DNA of 64,000 nucleotides from F23-D06 sp045132055 (GTDB lineage: Bacteria > Bacteroidota > Bacteroidia > Bacteroidales > WCHB1-69): contig JBGURP010000014.1 of the NCBI GenBank assembly GCA_045132055.1, positions 62,001-126,000 on the forward strand. The letters run 5' to 3'. Shown here one piece after another: positions 62,450 through 64,000 of the stretch. The number at the start of each line of letters is the position of its first letter. Within the stretch, counting starts at the first letter, position 1. Both the position numbers and the translations under genes were made by a program. The notes below the pieces were generated by a model that was not told where the DNA came from, ran no database searches, and saw only the letters and a list, made by a program, of their open reading frames with translations.

Positions 62450-64000
62450 ATGAACCTTTTCCAATTATTCAAAAACATCCGTCCCTTTGTCAAGCCCTAT
62501 AAATGGTTGGTTTTCATAACCTTGGTGCTGACATTGGTGGGATCCTTGATGGCACAGGTGAACGCCATTGTTCTGGACCGGACCGTGGACGCCATCAACG
62601 TGCTCATCGGCACTGACTTCAGCTGGAGCAAGGCGGCGCGCATCATGACCATTATTTCCGTCGTGTTGTTGGGCAAGGAGGTGCTCTCCGCGCTGGTCAC
62701 CTTTGCGCAAAACTACTACGGCGAGCGGATGCGCATCTTCGTTTCCCGTGATCTGGCGCAGAGTGTCATCGAGAAGGTGCTCACCTTCCGGATGGCCTAC
62801 TTCAACACCGGCGAGAATGCTACGGGTAAAATCCAGTCGCGTATCGATCAGGGTGTCAGCTCGTTATCACGCACCGTCCAGAACTTCTTCATCGATTTGC
62901 TGCCACTGTTCACCAGCGCACTGTTGGCCTTGATTCTGATGTTTGCAGCCAATGTGTATGTGGGGTTGGTGGCCCTTGGCATTGTGCCTGTCTATTTTTG
63001 GATCACCTACCGGCAGGCGCGGCGGCTCAAGGGTTGGCGGCGTGAGATGCGCGGCCACTTGGAATCCAAGAGCCAGGGTATCAAGAACATCATCGACTCC
63101 ATCAATGTCATCAAGAGTTTCAACCGCGAGAAAATAGAGGCGCAGAAGCAGCTTGACATCCAGAACCAGGTGACGGAGAACCAGATGAAGACCCGTCGCG
63201 TGGCGTTTTACTACAACGGTCTCAAGAGTTTTGTGCGGCAGGTGGGCACGGTGCTCGTCATCATCCTCACTGCCTACCTTGTGCTTATTGAATACCCGGG
63301 CATGAGCATCGGTAAAATCATGTATCATGTAATGCTCTTCAGCAATGTCATTGCGCCCATTACGCAGCTGCAGCGCATTTTCGACGATGTGAACGACGCG
63401 CTGATTTACGCCGAAGGCTTCTTCGGCATCCTCAATTCCGACAAGGAAATAGAACCGTCGGGCGAGTGCCGTCCCGAGAAAATCCGCGGCGAGTTCGAAT
63501 TGCGCGGGGTGGATTTCACCTACCCGAGCGGCACGCAGGCGTTATTCGGGGTGAACATGAAGATTGAACCGGGCCGGATCACCGCGTTGGTGGGACTTTC
63601 GGGTGCAGGCAAGAGCACCATCGTCAACCTGCTCGACAAATTCTACGAGCCGCAGGTGGGCACCATCACCCTTGACGGAGTGGATTTGCGCGACTACGAC
63701 ACCAAATACCTGCGCGAGAACATCGGACTGGTATTGCAGAAGAACCACATTTTCGACGGTACCATCGAGGAGAACATCCTCTACGGCAAGCCCGATGCCA
63801 CGCACGAGGAAGTGGTGGAGGCCGCCAAGAAGGCGCACCTATACGACCAGATTATGGAGTTGCCGAAGCAGTTCGAGGGCAATGCTTCCGACCTTTCCGG
63901 CGGCCAGCAACAACGCGTGGCCATCGCCCGTATGTTCCTCAAGAACCCGCCCATCATCTTCCTGGACGAGCCCACGGCCAGTCTGGACGCCATCGCCACG
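62450..64000 (+). CDS. ABC transporter, fused permease/ATPase (3'-truncated by the window)
   Basis: 517 codons from the ATG at 62450 to the last base, with no stop. N-terminal exporter-type membrane domain (~15-320; helices at 'WLVFITLVLTLVGSL' and 'LFTSALLALILMFAANVYVG'), then the ATPase: Walker A 'GLSGAGKSTIVN', Q-loop 'IGLVLQKNHIFDG', signature 'LSGGQQQRVAIAR', Walker B 'PPIIFLDEPTASLDA'. The H-loop lies beyond the window. MsbA/lipid or peptide exporter type; substrate unknown. Confidence 0.93.
   Translation, partial: MNLFQLFKNIRPFVKPYKWLVFITLVLTLVGSLMAQVNAIVLDRTVDAINVLIGTDFSWSKAARIMTIISVVLLGKEVLSALVTFAQNYYGERMRIFVSRDLAQSVIEKVLTFRMAYFNTGENATGKIQSRIDQGVSSLSRTVQNFFIDLLPLFTSALLALILMFAANVYVGLVALGIVPVYFWITYRQARRLKGWRREMRGHLESKSQGIKNIIDSINVIKSFNREKIEAQKQLDIQNQVTENQMKTRRVAFYYNGLKSFVRQVGTVLVIILTAYLVLIEYPGMSIGKIMYHVMLFSNVIAPITQLQRIFDDVNDALIYAEGFFGILNSDKEIEPSGECRPEKIRGEFELRGVDFTYPSGTQALFGVNMKIEPGRITALVGLSGAGKSTIVNLLDKFYEPQVGTITLDGVDLRDYDTKYLRENIGLVLQKNHIFDGTIEENILYGKPDATHEEVVEAAKKAHLYDQIMELPKQFEGNASDLSGGQQQRVAIARMFLKNPPIIFLDEPTASLDAIAT

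Overview
The window comes from a member of the Bacteroidota, most likely an anaerobic Bacteroidales. Four signs support this. (i) Many start regions carry the Bacteroidota -7 box TAnnTTTG. (ii) The window holds gliding/type IX secretion (T9SS) genes: gldD, sprE/porW, a porP/sprF-type gene and a PD40/OmpA gene, plus two secreted proteins with T9SS C-terminal sorting domains. (iii) It holds S46 and S9 dipeptidyl-peptidases like those of asaccharolytic Bacteroidales. (iv) It holds anaerobe redox genes: a flavodiiron protein and a fused NfnAB-type flavoprotein. The sequence alone does not allow a genus call.

Layout. 1-7.7 kb, plus strand: the 3' part of a very large unknown protein, a DAHP synthase/chorismate mutase fusion, a C-terminal processing protease and 5-formyl-THF cyclo-ligase. 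7.7-9.9 kb, minus: upp and purB. 10-17.3 kb: a 2440-residue T9SS cargo made of three tandem super-repeats. 17.5-27 kb: aminotransferase, L27/L21 (minus), HtrA protease, primary sigma factor, gldD, a secreted nuclease-like protein, a DksA-like protein, lspA and an S46 peptidase. 27.3-33.1 kb, minus: a small membrane protein, valS, purC and a long-chain acyl-CoA ligase. 33.3 kb: a membrane LytTR regulator. 34.2-43.3 kb, minus: a probable long operon ribE, sprE, bactofilin, atpZ, a small membrane gene, fprA, nfnAB, rmlB. 43.4-46 kb: a radical SAM gene and dCMP deaminase (minus), diverging from rarA. 46-50.3 kb: a repeat-rich gap, then porP, PD40/OmpA and acyl-ACP thioesterase. 50.3-57.6 kb: S9 peptidase (minus), lptG-like permease and BASS transporter (plus), M16 peptidase (minus). 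57.7-64 kb: a Cys-rich lipoprotein, a PurF-like protein (minus), a CBS protein, a tiny lipoprotein, rimO, and an ABC exporter cut by the window end.

Most genes are housekeeping. Two themes link several of them: protein export and surface assembly (sprE, porP, PD40/OmpA, gldD, lspA and the CTD cargo), and peptide use (S46, S9 and M16 peptidases, CtpA, HtrA). Three purine genes (purB, purC, purF-like) are scattered rather than clustered.

The unusual content lies between the genes. There are several families of structured repeats: a roughly 108-bp REPIN-like paired element with two different arms, present twice in opposite orientations plus two solo arms; a three-hairpin element of about 135 bp, present twice with compensating stem changes; GACGCAC palindromes placed just after stop codons; and low-complexity runs that sometimes form the last codons and stop of genes. 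The LytTR regulator has three direct repeats at exact 20-bp spacing running into its own -33 box. In several genes a TTG inside the -7 box looks like a start codon but cannot be one. I saw no tRNA, rRNA, CRISPR array, prophage or intact insertion sequence.
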